DNA from: an uncultured Pseudoteredinibacter sp.
GTDB lineage: Bacteria > Pseudomonadota > Gammaproteobacteria > Pseudomonadales > Cellvibrionaceae
Assembly: GCF_947500695.1 (NCBI RefSeq)
Contig: NZ_CANMSS010000001.1
Span: forward strand, 496,001-560,000
Direction: 5' to 3'
Length of the DNA stretch: 64,000 nucleotides
Every line of letters begins with the position of its first letter. Position 1 is the stretch's first letter. A program made the translations under genes and the position numbers. Below are positions 25,253-33,516 of the stretch, piece after piece. Under the pieces are notes generated by a model. The model saw only the letters and a program-made list of their open reading frames with translations, had not been told where the DNA came from and ran no database searches.

Positions 25253-26323
25253 ATGAAAGCAACTTTACTATTGTTTTCAGGCTTAGGGCTTAGCCTGCTA
25301 CTAGACGGTTGCAGCCCTACAAGCATGGGTAGTTTTATCATGGAAAAAGCCGCTGAAGCTCGCATAGGTAAGAGCATGACTGATGAGCTCGAAGATGGCC
25401 TGCATGTAATACTGTGTGGCGCTGGCGGACCTATGCCGGATCCTAAGCGCTCTGGCCCCTGTGTTGCAGTGATTGCTGGCGAGACGTTGGTGACCATTGA
25501 TGCCGGTAGTGGCGGTAGCCGAAACCTGGCGGCCATGCAATTCCCGCTCGGTGAGATTAGCGCACAACTTCTCACTCACTTTCACTCCGATCATATTGAT
25601 GGCTTGGGTGAGATGGCGATGATGCGCTGGGTCAATAACGCCAATACTTCACCGCTACCTGTATACGGTCCACAAGGGGTAGAGAATATCGTCAACGGTT
25701 TTAATTTGAGCTACGGAGCCGATGCGATATACCGCAACGCTCACCATACCGATGTGGTCGCGCCTCTGTCAGGTAAAGGCATGACAGCCCAACCATTTTC
25801 TATACCCGCTGAAGGTGAATTACTGACTGTATTTGAAAAGGACGGTTTAAAAATCAGTACCTTCACCGTAGACCACGAACCTGTGCACCCTGCTGTGGGT
25901 TATCGATTTGATTACGAAGGCCGCTCTGTGGTGATCAGTGGTGATACGGCCAAATCTGCCAATCTGGAGCGGTTTTCGCAGGGTGTTGACCTACTGGTAC
26001 ATGAAGCCTTGAACCGCGAAATGGTCGGTATCATGGAAGCTGCGGCCAAGAAAAATAGTGTAAAGACTTTGGAAAAAATCTTTTTCGATATTACCGACTA
26101 TCATGCCTCGCCGGTTGAAGTGGCAGAAATAGCACAGACAGCCAAAGCTGGGCATCTGATGTATTACCATATTGTCCCTGCACTGGTTGCCCCAGGGATG
26201 GAGTCACTGTATTTGAAAGGTGTCAGTGAGATCTATGATGGTCCCGTAACACTGGGCAAAGATGGCTCAATGATTAGCTTGCCTGCCGACAATCAAGATA
26301 TTTTCAGTGACGAATTGCTATAA
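25253..26323 (+). CDS. Metallo-beta-lactamase-fold lipoprotein (RNase Z/arylsulfatase-like hydrolase)
   Basis: A 356-residue lipoprotein: a signal peptide ends in the lipobox LLDGC (Cys20). The metallo-hydrolase motif LLTHFHSDHIDGLGE (HxHxDH) and later SGDTAKS and YHIVP histidine blocks identify a two-metal hydrolase. The front half (GAGGPMPDPKRSGPCVAVIA, LVTIDAGSGGSRNLA) resembles the RNase Z/PhnP/lactonase-like branch and not classical lactamases. GAGGTG lies six bases upstream of the ATG. It is the last gene of the sulfatase operon and the last intact gene inside the transposon-like unit. A periplasmic esterase, phosphodiesterase or sulfatase activity fits the setting; none can be proved. 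Confidence 0.85.
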   Translation: MKATLLLFSGLGLSLLLDGCSPTSMGSFIMEKAAEARIGKSMTDELEDGLHVILCGAGGPMPDPKRSGPCVAVIAGETLVTIDAGSGGSRNLAAMQFPLGEISAQLLTHFHSDHIDGLGEMAMMRWVNNANTSPLPVYGPQGVENIVNGFNLSYGADAIYRNAHHTDVVAPLSGKGMTAQPFSIPAEGELLTVFEKDGLKISTFTVDHEPVHPAVGYRFDYEGRSVVISGDTAKSANLERFSQGVDLLVHEALNREMVGIMEAAAKKNSVKTLEKIFFDITDYHASPVEVAEIAQTAKAGHLMYYHIVPALVAPGMESLYLKGVSEIYDGPVTLGKDGSMISLPADNQDIFSDELL

Positions 26324-26951
26324 TAGCCGCAACCCAGTCTTAATATACAAATATGGATGGGCTACCATTGATGTTTCGGTAAAGTGGCGACATCAACAGC
26401 TTATGAATCCGCTCGGTGAGCGGATACGCGAGGCAGCTAAATGTGCTAGAGAGCATAATAACGACCGAAACATAACTTACTTCTTTCCTAGTACAACCAT
26501 ATGACCCCTTCGCCTAGTTACGCAATAGAATACGAGAACATGCGTTCATTTTCGAGACCATCTATTCCTAAAGTCCATTTCAATTGCGGCCTTGGTGCCT
26601 TTGCTACGAGTTTCCTCCTGAAATACTCGTAAGCAAATGCGTTTCCTAGCCGCATTTTCTAGAGCGGCCACAATATCATTAACCGTTTCCTAACGACATC
26701 AATGAATTTCTCTATTCCAGAAACCGCGTCATATTCGCCTTGCCTGTTTAATGATTGCTACCTGGAATTCTGGTTGACTTTTTAAATGGCAGTCAAGTAG
26801 AGCGTGACTGGATGAATAGTTATCAACTTTATAGGAGAAGTAAGCGATACACGCTAAATAAGCATTGAGCTGCGAGAATCATCAACTTTATGAGACTCTT
26901 GCACCATTTATATAGAAGCAATTCAAGCACTTATAAATTTTGTTGATTATT
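26324..26951. other. Right end of the transposon-like element, non-coding, with internal end repeats
   Basis: About 630 bp without a convincing gene; a 65-residue open frame at 26307-26504 overlaps the upstream gene and has no recognisable features. AGTTATCAACTTTATAGG (26818-26835) and GAATCATCAACTTTATGAG (26876-26894) repeat the ACTTTAT core of the right terminal repeat (26952-26958) with spacing of about 59 and 67 bp. This layout fits multiple transposase-binding sites. Confidence 0.55.
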
Positions 26952-26969
26952 ACTTTATGGGGTCGTCCA
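26952..26969 (-). repeat. Right terminal inverted repeat
   Basis: ACTTTATGGGGTCGTCCA, the exact reverse complement of the left end at 12726-12743. It is followed at once by TCCAG (26970-26974), the second copy of the target duplication. Confidence 0.85.
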
Positions 26970-26974
26970 TCCAG
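26970..26974. repeat. Right copy of 5-bp target-site duplication (TCCAG)
   Basis: Matches 12721-12725. Removing the element and one copy joins the dif-proximal sequence to the phage-like region starting at 26975. Confidence 0.8.
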
Positions 26975-27107
26975 AACAAGTTTTTACCGCCACTTCCCCA
27001 AGGTGGTTTTTAGAACCAAATAATCTAAGCCGAAAGTCGGCATGTCGCTTGTTTCCTCTCGCGTCACCTAGGGAATTCCCCCTGGGCATCGTGTATGGAG
27101 ACACACA

Positions 27108-27449
27108 ATGATCAAAGACACCCAAACCCTATGTTGTTGGTTCAGCATTCAAAGACTGTGCGACCTGCTAGGAGTTGCTGTGGCCACAGCCAAGTGCTAT
27201 CAGAACGGTAAAGCCAAACCACGGCCCGGTGAAATTACGTTGCTACGGCTGTTATACGACGGCAAGATCATGCCGGAAAGCTGGCCTGGTGGGATGAAAT
27301 TCCGTGGGGATTTATTAACAACCCCAAATGAGTTGGAATCGCTTACTTGGAAGGAAATTGAAACTTATCGCTGGGTACTGGGCCAATGGCATTGGTCAAA
27401 CCAGAAGCTAGTCGAACTTGAACGCAAGCTCTCGTTGCCAAATAGCTAG
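27108..27449 (+). CDS. Phage-type helix-turn-helix protein (DUF3653-like)
   Basis: A 113-residue protein. The first part (LCDLLGVAVATAKCYQNGKAKPRPGEITLLRLLYDG) looks like a helix-turn-helix, followed by MPESWPGGMKFRGDLLTTPN, the pattern of the phage DUF3653 family. GGAGA lies six bases before the ATG. The leader (26975-27107) contains several small hairpins (CCAC/GGTGG with T-run near 26995, GCCGA/TCGGC near 27030, a near-palindrome around 27070), which could be phage control elements. Before the transposon insertion this gene lay only a few hundred bp from dif, consistent with a dif-integrated phage remnant. Confidence 0.6.
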   Translation: MIKDTQTLCCWFSIQRLCDLLGVAVATAKCYQNGKAKPRPGEITLLRLLYDGKIMPESWPGGMKFRGDLLTTPNELESLTWKEIETYRWVLGQWHWSNQKLVELERKLSLPNS

Positions 27450-27505
27450 GGTTATTTAGGTGGGGACATATTCCCCACCTCAACGAAAGCAAAGCGGGTG
27501 CAGCT

Positions 27506-28714
27506 TTACTCTTTAGGGCCAAATCTGAACTCGGGGTAGATTCCTTTGTTTAAAGCACTCTCGGTGAGCTTGTCATAGCAATCAAAAAACTCATCTTGAT
27601 TTCGACAATGTATGCAGATATCACGAAGCCCCAAGTAATCTAATGGAAGACAAGGATTGCCTTTTTCCTCGAATATTTCAAGAACTAGCGGGCTGAATAC
27701 ATCAGATTGGTCGACAAACAGTTCCTTAACTACTATCAGTGATCTAAGCTTACGATTTATCTTTGGTATTGAATACAAATCTTTATTAATTAAAAATTCG
27801 AAAATTTCAGGTATACGATCATAATAACCTATTGCACCTTTTGTCTGAGCCACTGCTTTTTTAAGCGCTTTCAAAGCGTTTTTTCGCTTCCTCTGTAAAG
27901 TTTGCCCAAGTACTCTTTCAGTATTTGGGCTATCCTTAGCCTGGACTAGCAAAACTGTTTTATCCGTAACCACTAAAATGTCACAAACTTCTTCTTTATC
28001 GTATGTCCGCAAAGGGTTTAGATATATTTGATCCTGCGTAAAGATAGTAAATAATGAGCGAACAATATCTTCCTCTTGATACTGCCCAGGCTCTTCCCTT
28101 TCTAACATCGTATGACTAAATCCACGAGCACCGACATATGAATGAAGATTTGTGCGAGCATCCTGAATAAAGATATCCTCACCATAGACTGCTTTCTCTA
28201 GAGTGATTTTTACGGCAAGTTGATCATCCACCGAATCTCTAGTGCAAAATTTCAAACTCATCTGGTCGATAGAATCCCAAGCCCTAGGATAGCTAAACTC
28301 CAGAAAGCGTGCGTTATTTACCCGCTCTACTACGACATCATTAATATCTATAGTTGCATGATACTGAAGCAACTCTCTTGAATGATCATCGAAAAAGTGT
28401 ATGTCAAGTTTGCGGCCTGTTACCAAGCGCAATAAGTCCATTGATGCCTCATCATTCCAAAGAGGGGTAGAAATCATCAACGGTTCGTCTTCATCGTCAA
28501 AAAACGCGGTTACCAAACCAATAGTTTTAGTGTTGTCTAAAATCAGAGGAATAACATAGACTGCTATTTCTCCATTTGCCTTTGCCGTCAGGATAAATTC
28601 TTTAGGCGCTTTTACTATCAAGACAAATTCATCGTTATCTATCGGTATTGGAAAAATTCCTATATTAGCTTGTTCAATTTCAGGAACTAAGTTGGGATAT
28701 AGAATAGATAACAT
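27506..28714 (-). CDS. PD-(D/E)XK-like nuclease domain protein, unknown system
   Basis: A 402-residue protein without signal peptide. The first 190 residues are beta-rich and unrecognised. Around residues 210-280 a restriction-endonuclease-like core can be read: acidic helix EED (215-217), then CDILVVTDKTVLLVQAKDS with Asp245 and Gln258-x-Lys260, the D...(E/Q)xK motif of Mrr/NERD-like nucleases, followed by a basic helix (LQRKRKNALKALKKAVAQ). It is the last gene of a three-gene minus-strand operon with two small membrane proteins (51 and 27 bp gaps). The nuclease assignment is by motif only. Position between phage-type genes beside dif suggests a defence or phage-related role. Confidence 0.5.
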   Translation of the reverse strand: MLSILYPNLVPEIEQANIGIFPIPIDNDEFVLIVKAPKEFILTAKANGEIAVYVIPLILDNTKTIGLVTAFFDDEDEPLMISTPLWNDEASMDLLRLVTGRKLDIHFFDDHSRELLQYHATIDINDVVVERVNNARFLEFSYPRAWDSIDQMSLKFCTRDSVDDQLAVKITLEKAVYGEDIFIQDARTNLHSYVGARGFSHTMLEREEPGQYQEEDIVRSLFTIFTQDQIYLNPLRTYDKEEVCDILVVTDKTVLLVQAKDSPNTERVLGQTLQRKRKNALKALKKAVAQTKGAIGYYDRIPEIFEFLINKDLYSIPKINRKLRSLIVVKELFVDQSDVFSPLVLEIFEEKGNPCLPLDYLGLRDICIHCRNQDEFFDCYDKLTESALNKGIYPEFRFGPKE

Positions 28715-28765
28715 TGAAAACCCTACTGTTGAGTAAAACTTCTTGTAAGCTTGATGTATTGCGGA

Positions 28766-29149
28766 TCATAAAAAAATTCGAATTAAAATATCGCCATATC
28801 CCCATATAACAGTTCCCAAAATCATTCCAGTTGTATTCGCTATGACTGTAATGAAGTGAACTACCCCTAATGGCCGTGGAATATCAAAAGGTATTTGATA
28901 GCCTCCCGTCTCAAAGTAAACTTGAACACCACTAAGCTTGAACTGTACCCAAACAGTAAAAACTACCAGTACCGATCCGCTTCGTTGAAACCAAGAGAGT
29001 TGTGATTCTCCCTCTGGGAATAGTGGTAAAAATGCAGATAAAAGACAAACAAATATGGCAAGAATCAACCAAGACCAGCAGAGAACAATTAACATTGACA
29101 GTGATTTTACATCGTGTTCTTTTTCTTTCGTCTTTTCATCTTTTTTCAT
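28766..29149 (-). CDS. Small membrane protein, member of a local paralogous family
   Basis: A 127-residue protein with a charged N-terminus (KKDEKTKEKEHDVKSL) and three hydrophobic segments (MLIVLCWSWLILAIFVCLLSAF, RSGSVLVVFTVWVQFKLS, FITVIANTTGMILGTVIWGYG). It aligns by eye with the next gene: a W/F-F-x-x-(R/S)-(S/A)-G pair of helices and a C-terminal (L/V)-G-T-(V/L)-I-W-(G/A)-Y-G motif. The same SWFQRSGSVLVV pattern recurs in a cassette protein at 48498-48737 (NWFSSSGSLVVIAA). Function unknown; it sits between its paralogue and the nuclease-like gene. Confidence 0.6.
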   Translation of the reverse strand: MKKDEKTKEKEHDVKSLSMLIVLCWSWLILAIFVCLLSAFLPLFPEGESQLSWFQRSGSVLVVFTVWVQFKLSGVQVYFETGGYQIPFDIPRPLGVVHFITVIANTTGMILGTVIWGYGDILIRIFL

Positions 29150-29176
29150 CTTTTCATCCTTGATTCTTTAGTAAGA

Positions 29177-29557
29177 CTAAAATATTGACTTTATTGCCAT
29201 AATTAAATAAGTCCCATAGGCCCATATCAAAGTTCCAACGACCATAAGTGTCACTCCAAACTTTTCGTCCCTAAGAACTTCATTAATCTCATCTTTTTGT
29301 TTATCATTTAGCTGATTAGTTCCGAATCTAAAAGCACCTTTGTGGGTATTATATTTCCACTCCAATGTTTCATCGCGGTGAAATAGTAGCGTGTGTTTGA
29401 TGTTCAAGAACAGGCCTGCCACAGTAACTACTGCCCCTGCGCTTGAAAATAAGTTCAAGCTAGCAGGATGAAAAAATGAAAGGGCCATTGAAAGTAAGAG
29501 GAAAAAACCCGCGCTTCGAAGCAAAAAAGTACGGTCGAAATATTTTGGTGAACTCAT
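29177..29557 (-). CDS. Small membrane protein, first gene of the nuclease operon
   Basis: A 126-residue protein with two N-terminal membrane helices (SAGFFLLLSMALSFF, LFSSAGAVVTVAGLFLNI), a soluble middle section and a C-terminal helix (VTLMVVGTLIWAYGTYLIMAI). The C-terminal GTLIWAYG matches GTVIWGYG of the following gene, indicating a duplicated pair. AAAGGAAATG precedes the start on this strand. It leads the three-gene operon ending with the PD-(D/E)XK-like protein; membrane effector or sensor roles are speculation. Confidence 0.6.
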   Translation of the reverse strand: MSSPKYFDRTFLLRSAGFFLLLSMALSFFHPASLNLFSSAGAVVTVAGLFLNIKHTLLFHRDETLEWKYNTHKGAFRFGTNQLNDKQKDEINEVLRDEKFGVTLMVVGTLIWAYGTYLIMAIKSIF

Positions 29558-29639
29558 ATCATTTCCTTTGACTCATGTTTTGGGTGAGACTAACTCCAAA
29601 TGCTTCTTTCTTCAATAGACAAATAAAACCTACAAATAG

Positions 29640-29981
29640 TCAGAGTCGATCATAAACCCACCATCCACCAAGACGAACACCAATCCACCGAATCCAAGCT
29701 CGACCTGGGCGGCCGAAATACCCATTCAATCGGCGCATCATGCGATCAGCATACGACCGCCCTGCTTTCAGTCTGTATAAGCGATCATGGACGACACAGG
29801 CAGGATGACGCGGCCACGGCCAACGCAACTCGTTAACAAGGTTACAACCGTTGCTAATTTTGTGTTCGCCATTCTGATAAGCGTCAATTAGGAGGGCTTC
29901 GAGTTCGGGATCACCCTGGCCGTTTTCCTGGCGGCCAGCGATCCATTGTTTAACGAGTTCGAATTCGTTATCGATCGTCAC
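29640..29981 (-). CDS. Phage-type small protein (DUF1353-like)
   Basis: A 113-residue soluble protein starting with GTG at 29981. The segment HPACVVHDRLYRLKAGRSYA followed by DRMMRRLN resembles the conserved His-Asp-x-x-Tyr region of phage DUF1353-type proteins; the C-terminus is Trp/Arg-rich (RPGRAWIRWIGVRLGGWWVY). It lies upstream of, and on the same strand as, the membrane/nuclease operon after an 82-bp gap. Together with the DUF3653-like gene it suggests phage-derived DNA. The family match is tentative. Confidence 0.45.
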   Translation of the reverse strand: MTIDNEFELVKQWIAGRQENGQGDPELEALLIDAYQNGEHKISNGCNLVNELRWPWPRHPACVVHDRLYRLKAGRSYADRMMRRLNGYFGRPGRAWIRWIGVRLGGWWVYDRL

Positions 29982-30225
29982 CTTGCTTTAGCTCCAATTG
30001 CTGGATACGCCATAACAGCTAGGTTTGATTCTTGGTAAGTTCGCGAGTATTCCGCAAGCTATGTGCGTTTTATCGACGCTAAACTTGTCCTTGTCCGCTG
30101 TGATCAAAGGCAGGTTTTTCCAAAATCCCTGAAGCTTTCAATTTTTAGAACAGCACACCGCAGATGGCAGTTTTGTTTTAAGGCAGATATGTGCTTTGGT
30201 GGGCGAGCCCTATTGAACAGCCACA

Positions 30226-30927
30226 TTATTCAAAATGCCTAAACTTACTAAACCCCTTCTCTGGGCAAAAAGTATAAACATTATCATCATTCTTACGTCT
30301 CCCCTCTCCTATCGTCCATCTAAAGGTCAGGCAGTTATCTGGGCCGTTTAGCTCTAGTATTTCTACGCGAATACCGGCGCGGGTTTTGTAGTGTCTTACT
30401 TCGCCTTGCTTCCAGTAGCCTAGCGGGAATTTACTGCCTACGCCGTCGTAGCGGCGTTCGCCCCAGCGTTTGCGCTTGTCGTATATTCTTACTAAGCCAT
30501 CTTTAGATTTATTGATGGTGAAATGGGATTCTACTGGGCCGCCGTATGGGGTACTGAAGGTTCGTTTATAGTATTCAATTTCATCGCCTACCCAATCTAT
30601 TTTACTTTGGTTTTTAGTTGTGAATGGGCCTGTTAAATGGTATTTATCGCAGGGTCGGTCTCGCCCGATGGCTTGGGCGCATGCGGTGTTTTCTGCTGGG
30701 GCTAGCCTTAACTCATGTTTGCCATCCCAGGTTGCACCAGTGAAAAGCTCGACGGGAATAAAGCGTTCTTTACTTTGCTCATTGTAGGCGTTGGCCCAGG
30801 GGTTCTTGCTTATAGTTTGTTCTTTAGTGTCTGAGCTTTGATTGCTGCAGCCTGTGATCAAGCTGATCACGGCGGTCATGCTCAGTATTTTGAGAGTGTG
30901 CATTGCTCTATGTGCATTCATATCCAT
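30226..30927 (-). CDS. Hypothetical lipoprotein
   Basis: A 233-residue predicted lipoprotein: a short signal peptide (TLKILSMTAVISLITGC) ends in a lipobox, followed by a polar linker (SNQSSDTKEQT) and a soluble domain of unknown type with four conserved-looking cysteines (NTACAQAIGRDRPCDKYH, DNCLTFRW, YTFCPEKG) that could form disulfides in the periplasm. An ATG at 30903 is an alternative start. It lies downstream of the ABC exporter operon on the same strand, separated by about 150 bp with a hairpin, so it is probably a separate unit. I do not recognise the family. Confidence 0.6.
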   Translation of the reverse strand: MDMNAHRAMHTLKILSMTAVISLITGCSNQSSDTKEQTISKNPWANAYNEQSKERFIPVELFTGATWDGKHELRLAPAENTACAQAIGRDRPCDKYHLTGPFTTKNQSKIDWVGDEIEYYKRTFSTPYGGPVESHFTINKSKDGLVRIYDKRKRWGERRYDGVGSKFPLGYWKQGEVRHYKTRAGIRVEILELNGPDNCLTFRWTIGEGRRKNDDNVYTFCPEKGFSKFRHFE

Positions 30928-30964
30928 GGCCTATTGCTTGCAGCGTTGGGTAGCTGCATAAGTT

Positions 30965-30990
30965 ACGCCGCATAAAGCGGCGTTTTATTA
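30965..30990. terminator. Terminator-like hairpin between lipoprotein and exporter genes
   Basis: ACGCCGC and GCGGCGT form a 6-7 bp GC stem with an ATAAA loop, followed on the plus strand by TTTATTATTTT. It lies between two minus-strand genes; the T-run favours plus-strand termination, so its job for the minus-strand exporter operon is uncertain. Confidence 0.5.
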
Positions 30991-31080
30991 TTTTGTATCT
31001 TTCATTAAGGGGCTATTACTATGACGTTATTATGTCTCTATTTGTTACGTCTGTTTTTCATATTTACTTTTCATATTCCC

Positions 31081-33507
31081 TTATTCATACCTTAGGGAAT
31101 AAACAGGCCTTTGTCTGGCAACGCGCCAAGCGTGTATCGCTACAATGCTCCAGGCCATTACAATAGCAATAATCACGGCGATAGCGACAAAGGGTAAGAT
31201 AGAACGAATGGATTCCGGGTAGAAATCAATGTACATGCCCGCCGCGAGGTAGCTTAAGGGCACTGCAATCAGTACTGACCACAATACTGGCTTGGATATT
31301 TGCCAGACGAGTAAGCCAATTACCTGCCCTAAGCTGGCGCCCAATACTTTACGAATACCAATTTCTCGGGTACGGCGCTGGGCCATAAAGGCCGCCAAAC
31401 CAAATAGTCCAATTAGTGATAGCATCAAAGCAATACCGGCAAAGCCTGAGATTACTGCGTTAATACCTTCAGCAATGCGATAGAACAAGCGGAAATAGTA
31501 CGTTAAAAACTTGCTTTGTATTGGGTAATTAGGAATTAACGCATCCCAAGTTTGCTCGGTATTCAATACCCCTTGCTGGCGCTTATTGGGCATCAGGTGT
31601 AAAGATAAAAATCGATAATCCTCTGGCCTCACCATAAAGCCTGTTGGCGGTATGGGTTGGTGCACACCAAAGAAGTAGCTATCAGCCACCACGCCAATAA
31701 TATGGTACTCGCGTTCTTTGGGGTACTTCTCTTCAAAGATTTTATGGAAGTTTTGGCCAATCGCGGCCTCAGCAGATGCGATGCCAAGCTTCTGTAACAT
31801 ACGCTCGTTAACTATTACGTTAATAGTACTGCGGCTATCATCAAAAATATCCTGTGAGCGCTGTTTATCAAATGCCCTACCCGCAATTAGCTCTTGGCGA
31901 TAATTACTCAGATAGTTAAAGTCTACAGAAACAAAGCTAACATCAAAGCGCCCTGCTTCGTCACCTGCACGGGCAGCAGCGATACGGCGATAACCCCCAG
32001 ATTGGAAAGGCACAGCATTAGAATAACTTGCGGCGGCAATGCCGTCTTTGTTCAGTAGCTGCTGCTTTAGCGCTTCTTGTTTGGGAACAATAGCTTCTAC
32101 ATCCATACGGCCAAGCACTAGGGTATCGCTTTTATTAAAGCTGGCGCTTAGCTCTTGCATTTTGGCGTTCTGAAAATACACCACCATCACCATGGCCAAC
32201 ATAAAGATGGAAAGCGAAAACTGTGCGGCAATAAGTATGTTCCTAAACCACTGGCTGCCACCGGCTTTATTGGCACCACCACGCAAGCTTTCAATCGGTT
32301 GATGGCGGGAAATTTGATAAGCGGGATAGGCACCAGCACCTAGGCCCACTAACAAGGTGATGCTAATGGCGTACGGTAATACCTGGCTATAATCCAGTGC
32401 TACGGCCTTGCCTGTGCCGGTGTTATATAACGGCACCAGCCATTCAATAGCCGCTAGCGCCAATAACATGGCAAAGCTGGCGATGGTTAAGCTTTCAATT
32501 AAAAACTGTTGTAACAACTGCGCCTTGCTGGCACCAAGCGCTTTACGTAAACCAACTTCACGTACGCGCCCAAAGCTTTGTGCGGCCGCTAGATTAGTGT
32601 AATTAAGTGCGGCAATAATCAATACCATCAAGCCTAAAACTTGAGCGGCAATCATCACCGGAAAGCCCATAGCATCCCACACCATAGTGTTCGACAAGAT
32701 TAACGGCCGAACACGCAGTGCTTCAGTGTATTCCCGGCCGTCTTCTGGCGTATGGGCATCAAACATGGCATCCGCTTCACGCTGTAACCAAGCTTGATCA
32801 CGATGCTCGGGCAGTAATACGTATATAGCCGCGGAGTTATTCCCCATCTCACCTTCTAGGGTGAACTTATCGATTTGGGTCAGTGCATGATAAGGCGCTA
32901 TTAATCCTAAAGCGTATTTGGGGCGCATATCAGAGTTTAAGTGGCTATCGGCGGCGATATCTTCGATAACAGCACTGACTTGCAGCTCAATGCTCTGTTC
33001 TACTTTTACGGTTTTCCCCATAACCTCTGTACTGCCAAAAAGTTGCTGGGCTAAGCTGCGGGTTAGTATCAAACCTTCGGGACGATCCAGGGCCTGTTCA
33101 TCGCCATGGATATATTCAAAATTAAAAATACGCGTAAAGTCATTATCAACAAAGCGCGTGCCCAAGTAATAGCTTTCATTATCAATGGTCACTTGCTTGA
33201 TGCGATGTACAGCGCGAGCCACGGCTTCTAGTTCTGGCAAACGGTTGCGTATCAATGGCCCATAAGCTGTTGAGGAATCGGGATAAAGGCCAATGGCTTC
33301 GCCTGAGGTCGGTGCAAATTTACTGGCTAGTGTATAAATACGCTCACGCTTATCGAACATATGATCGTGATTCTCTTCATAGGCAGCAAGCAATACCGAG
33401 AACATAAAAATCAATAAGCCTAGGGTTAAACCCACAATATTAATCAACGCAAACAATTTATGCTTAATCAGATTTCTAAGGGCAATGGTGATATAGCTTA
33501 AAATCAT
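31081..33507 (-). CDS. MacB/FtsX-type ABC transporter permease
   Basis: An 808-residue inner-membrane permease of the double-length MacB-like type: an N-terminal helix (LIKHKLFALINIVGLTLGLLIFMFSVLLAAYE), a periplasmic MacB_PCD domain, an FtsX helix set (GLMVLIIAALNYTNLAAAQSFGRVREVGLRKALGASKAQL), then a second half with the same order ending at AQRRTREIGIRKVLGASLGQV and two final helices. Permeases of this type do not themselves pass substrate but transmit ATP-driven movement to a periplasmic partner, typically exporting peptides, lipids or macrolides. It is the third gene of an operon with ATPase and adaptor genes (9-bp gaps). Confidence 0.9.
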   Translation of the reverse strand: MILSYITIALRNLIKHKLFALINIVGLTLGLLIFMFSVLLAAYEENHDHMFDKRERIYTLASKFAPTSGEAIGLYPDSSTAYGPLIRNRLPELEAVARAVHRIKQVTIDNESYYLGTRFVDNDFTRIFNFEYIHGDEQALDRPEGLILTRSLAQQLFGSTEVMGKTVKVEQSIELQVSAVIEDIAADSHLNSDMRPKYALGLIAPYHALTQIDKFTLEGEMGNNSAAIYVLLPEHRDQAWLQREADAMFDAHTPEDGREYTEALRVRPLILSNTMVWDAMGFPVMIAAQVLGLMVLIIAALNYTNLAAAQSFGRVREVGLRKALGASKAQLLQQFLIESLTIASFAMLLALAAIEWLVPLYNTGTGKAVALDYSQVLPYAISITLLVGLGAGAYPAYQISRHQPIESLRGGANKAGGSQWFRNILIAAQFSLSIFMLAMVMVVYFQNAKMQELSASFNKSDTLVLGRMDVEAIVPKQEALKQQLLNKDGIAAASYSNAVPFQSGGYRRIAAARAGDEAGRFDVSFVSVDFNYLSNYRQELIAGRAFDKQRSQDIFDDSRSTINVIVNERMLQKLGIASAEAAIGQNFHKIFEEKYPKEREYHIIGVVADSYFFGVHQPIPPTGFMVRPEDYRFLSLHLMPNKRQQGVLNTEQTWDALIPNYPIQSKFLTYYFRLFYRIAEGINAVISGFAGIALMLSLIGLFGLAAFMAQRRTREIGIRKVLGASLGQVIGLLVWQISKPVLWSVLIAVPLSYLAAGMYIDFYPESIRSILPFVAIAVIIAIVMAWSIVAIHAWRVARQRPVYSLRYE

Positions 33508-33516
33508 GACCGCCCC

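Larger units (their letters stand above)
12726..26969. mobile_element. 14.2-kb transposon-like element with 18-bp inverted ends (Tn7/Tn5053-like), no transposase seen
   Basis: Both ends begin with TGGACGACCCCATAAAGT reading inward, an exact 18-bp inverted repeat, and the unit is bracketed by TCCAG direct repeats. The ends follow the 5'-TG...CA-3' rule of DDE (rve-type) transposases. The right end has two further copies of the motif ATAAAGTTGAT (minus strand; 26818-26835 and 26876-26894), and the left end has a weaker one near 12779, resembling the multiple transposase-binding sites of Tn7-like and Tn5053-like elements. The cargo is a broken integrase, a broken ion-channel gene, an AraC regulator and a TonB receptor/sulfatase/GST cluster. 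No TnsABC, TniAB or resolvase gene is visible, so the element is non-autonomous now or was trimmed; the gene junction at about 13317 may mark lost DNA. Insertion is 35 bp from dif. Confidence 0.82.

Noticed and set aside
26307..26504. 65-residue plus-strand frame after the metallo-beta-lactamase-fold gene
   Set aside because: Overlaps that gene, has no start signal and no recognisable motif; sits in the non-coding transposon end.
30965..30990. Possible dif-like CGCATAA at the hairpin
   Set aside because: Only a short match to the XerC arm, part of a GC-rich hairpin; no XerD arm.
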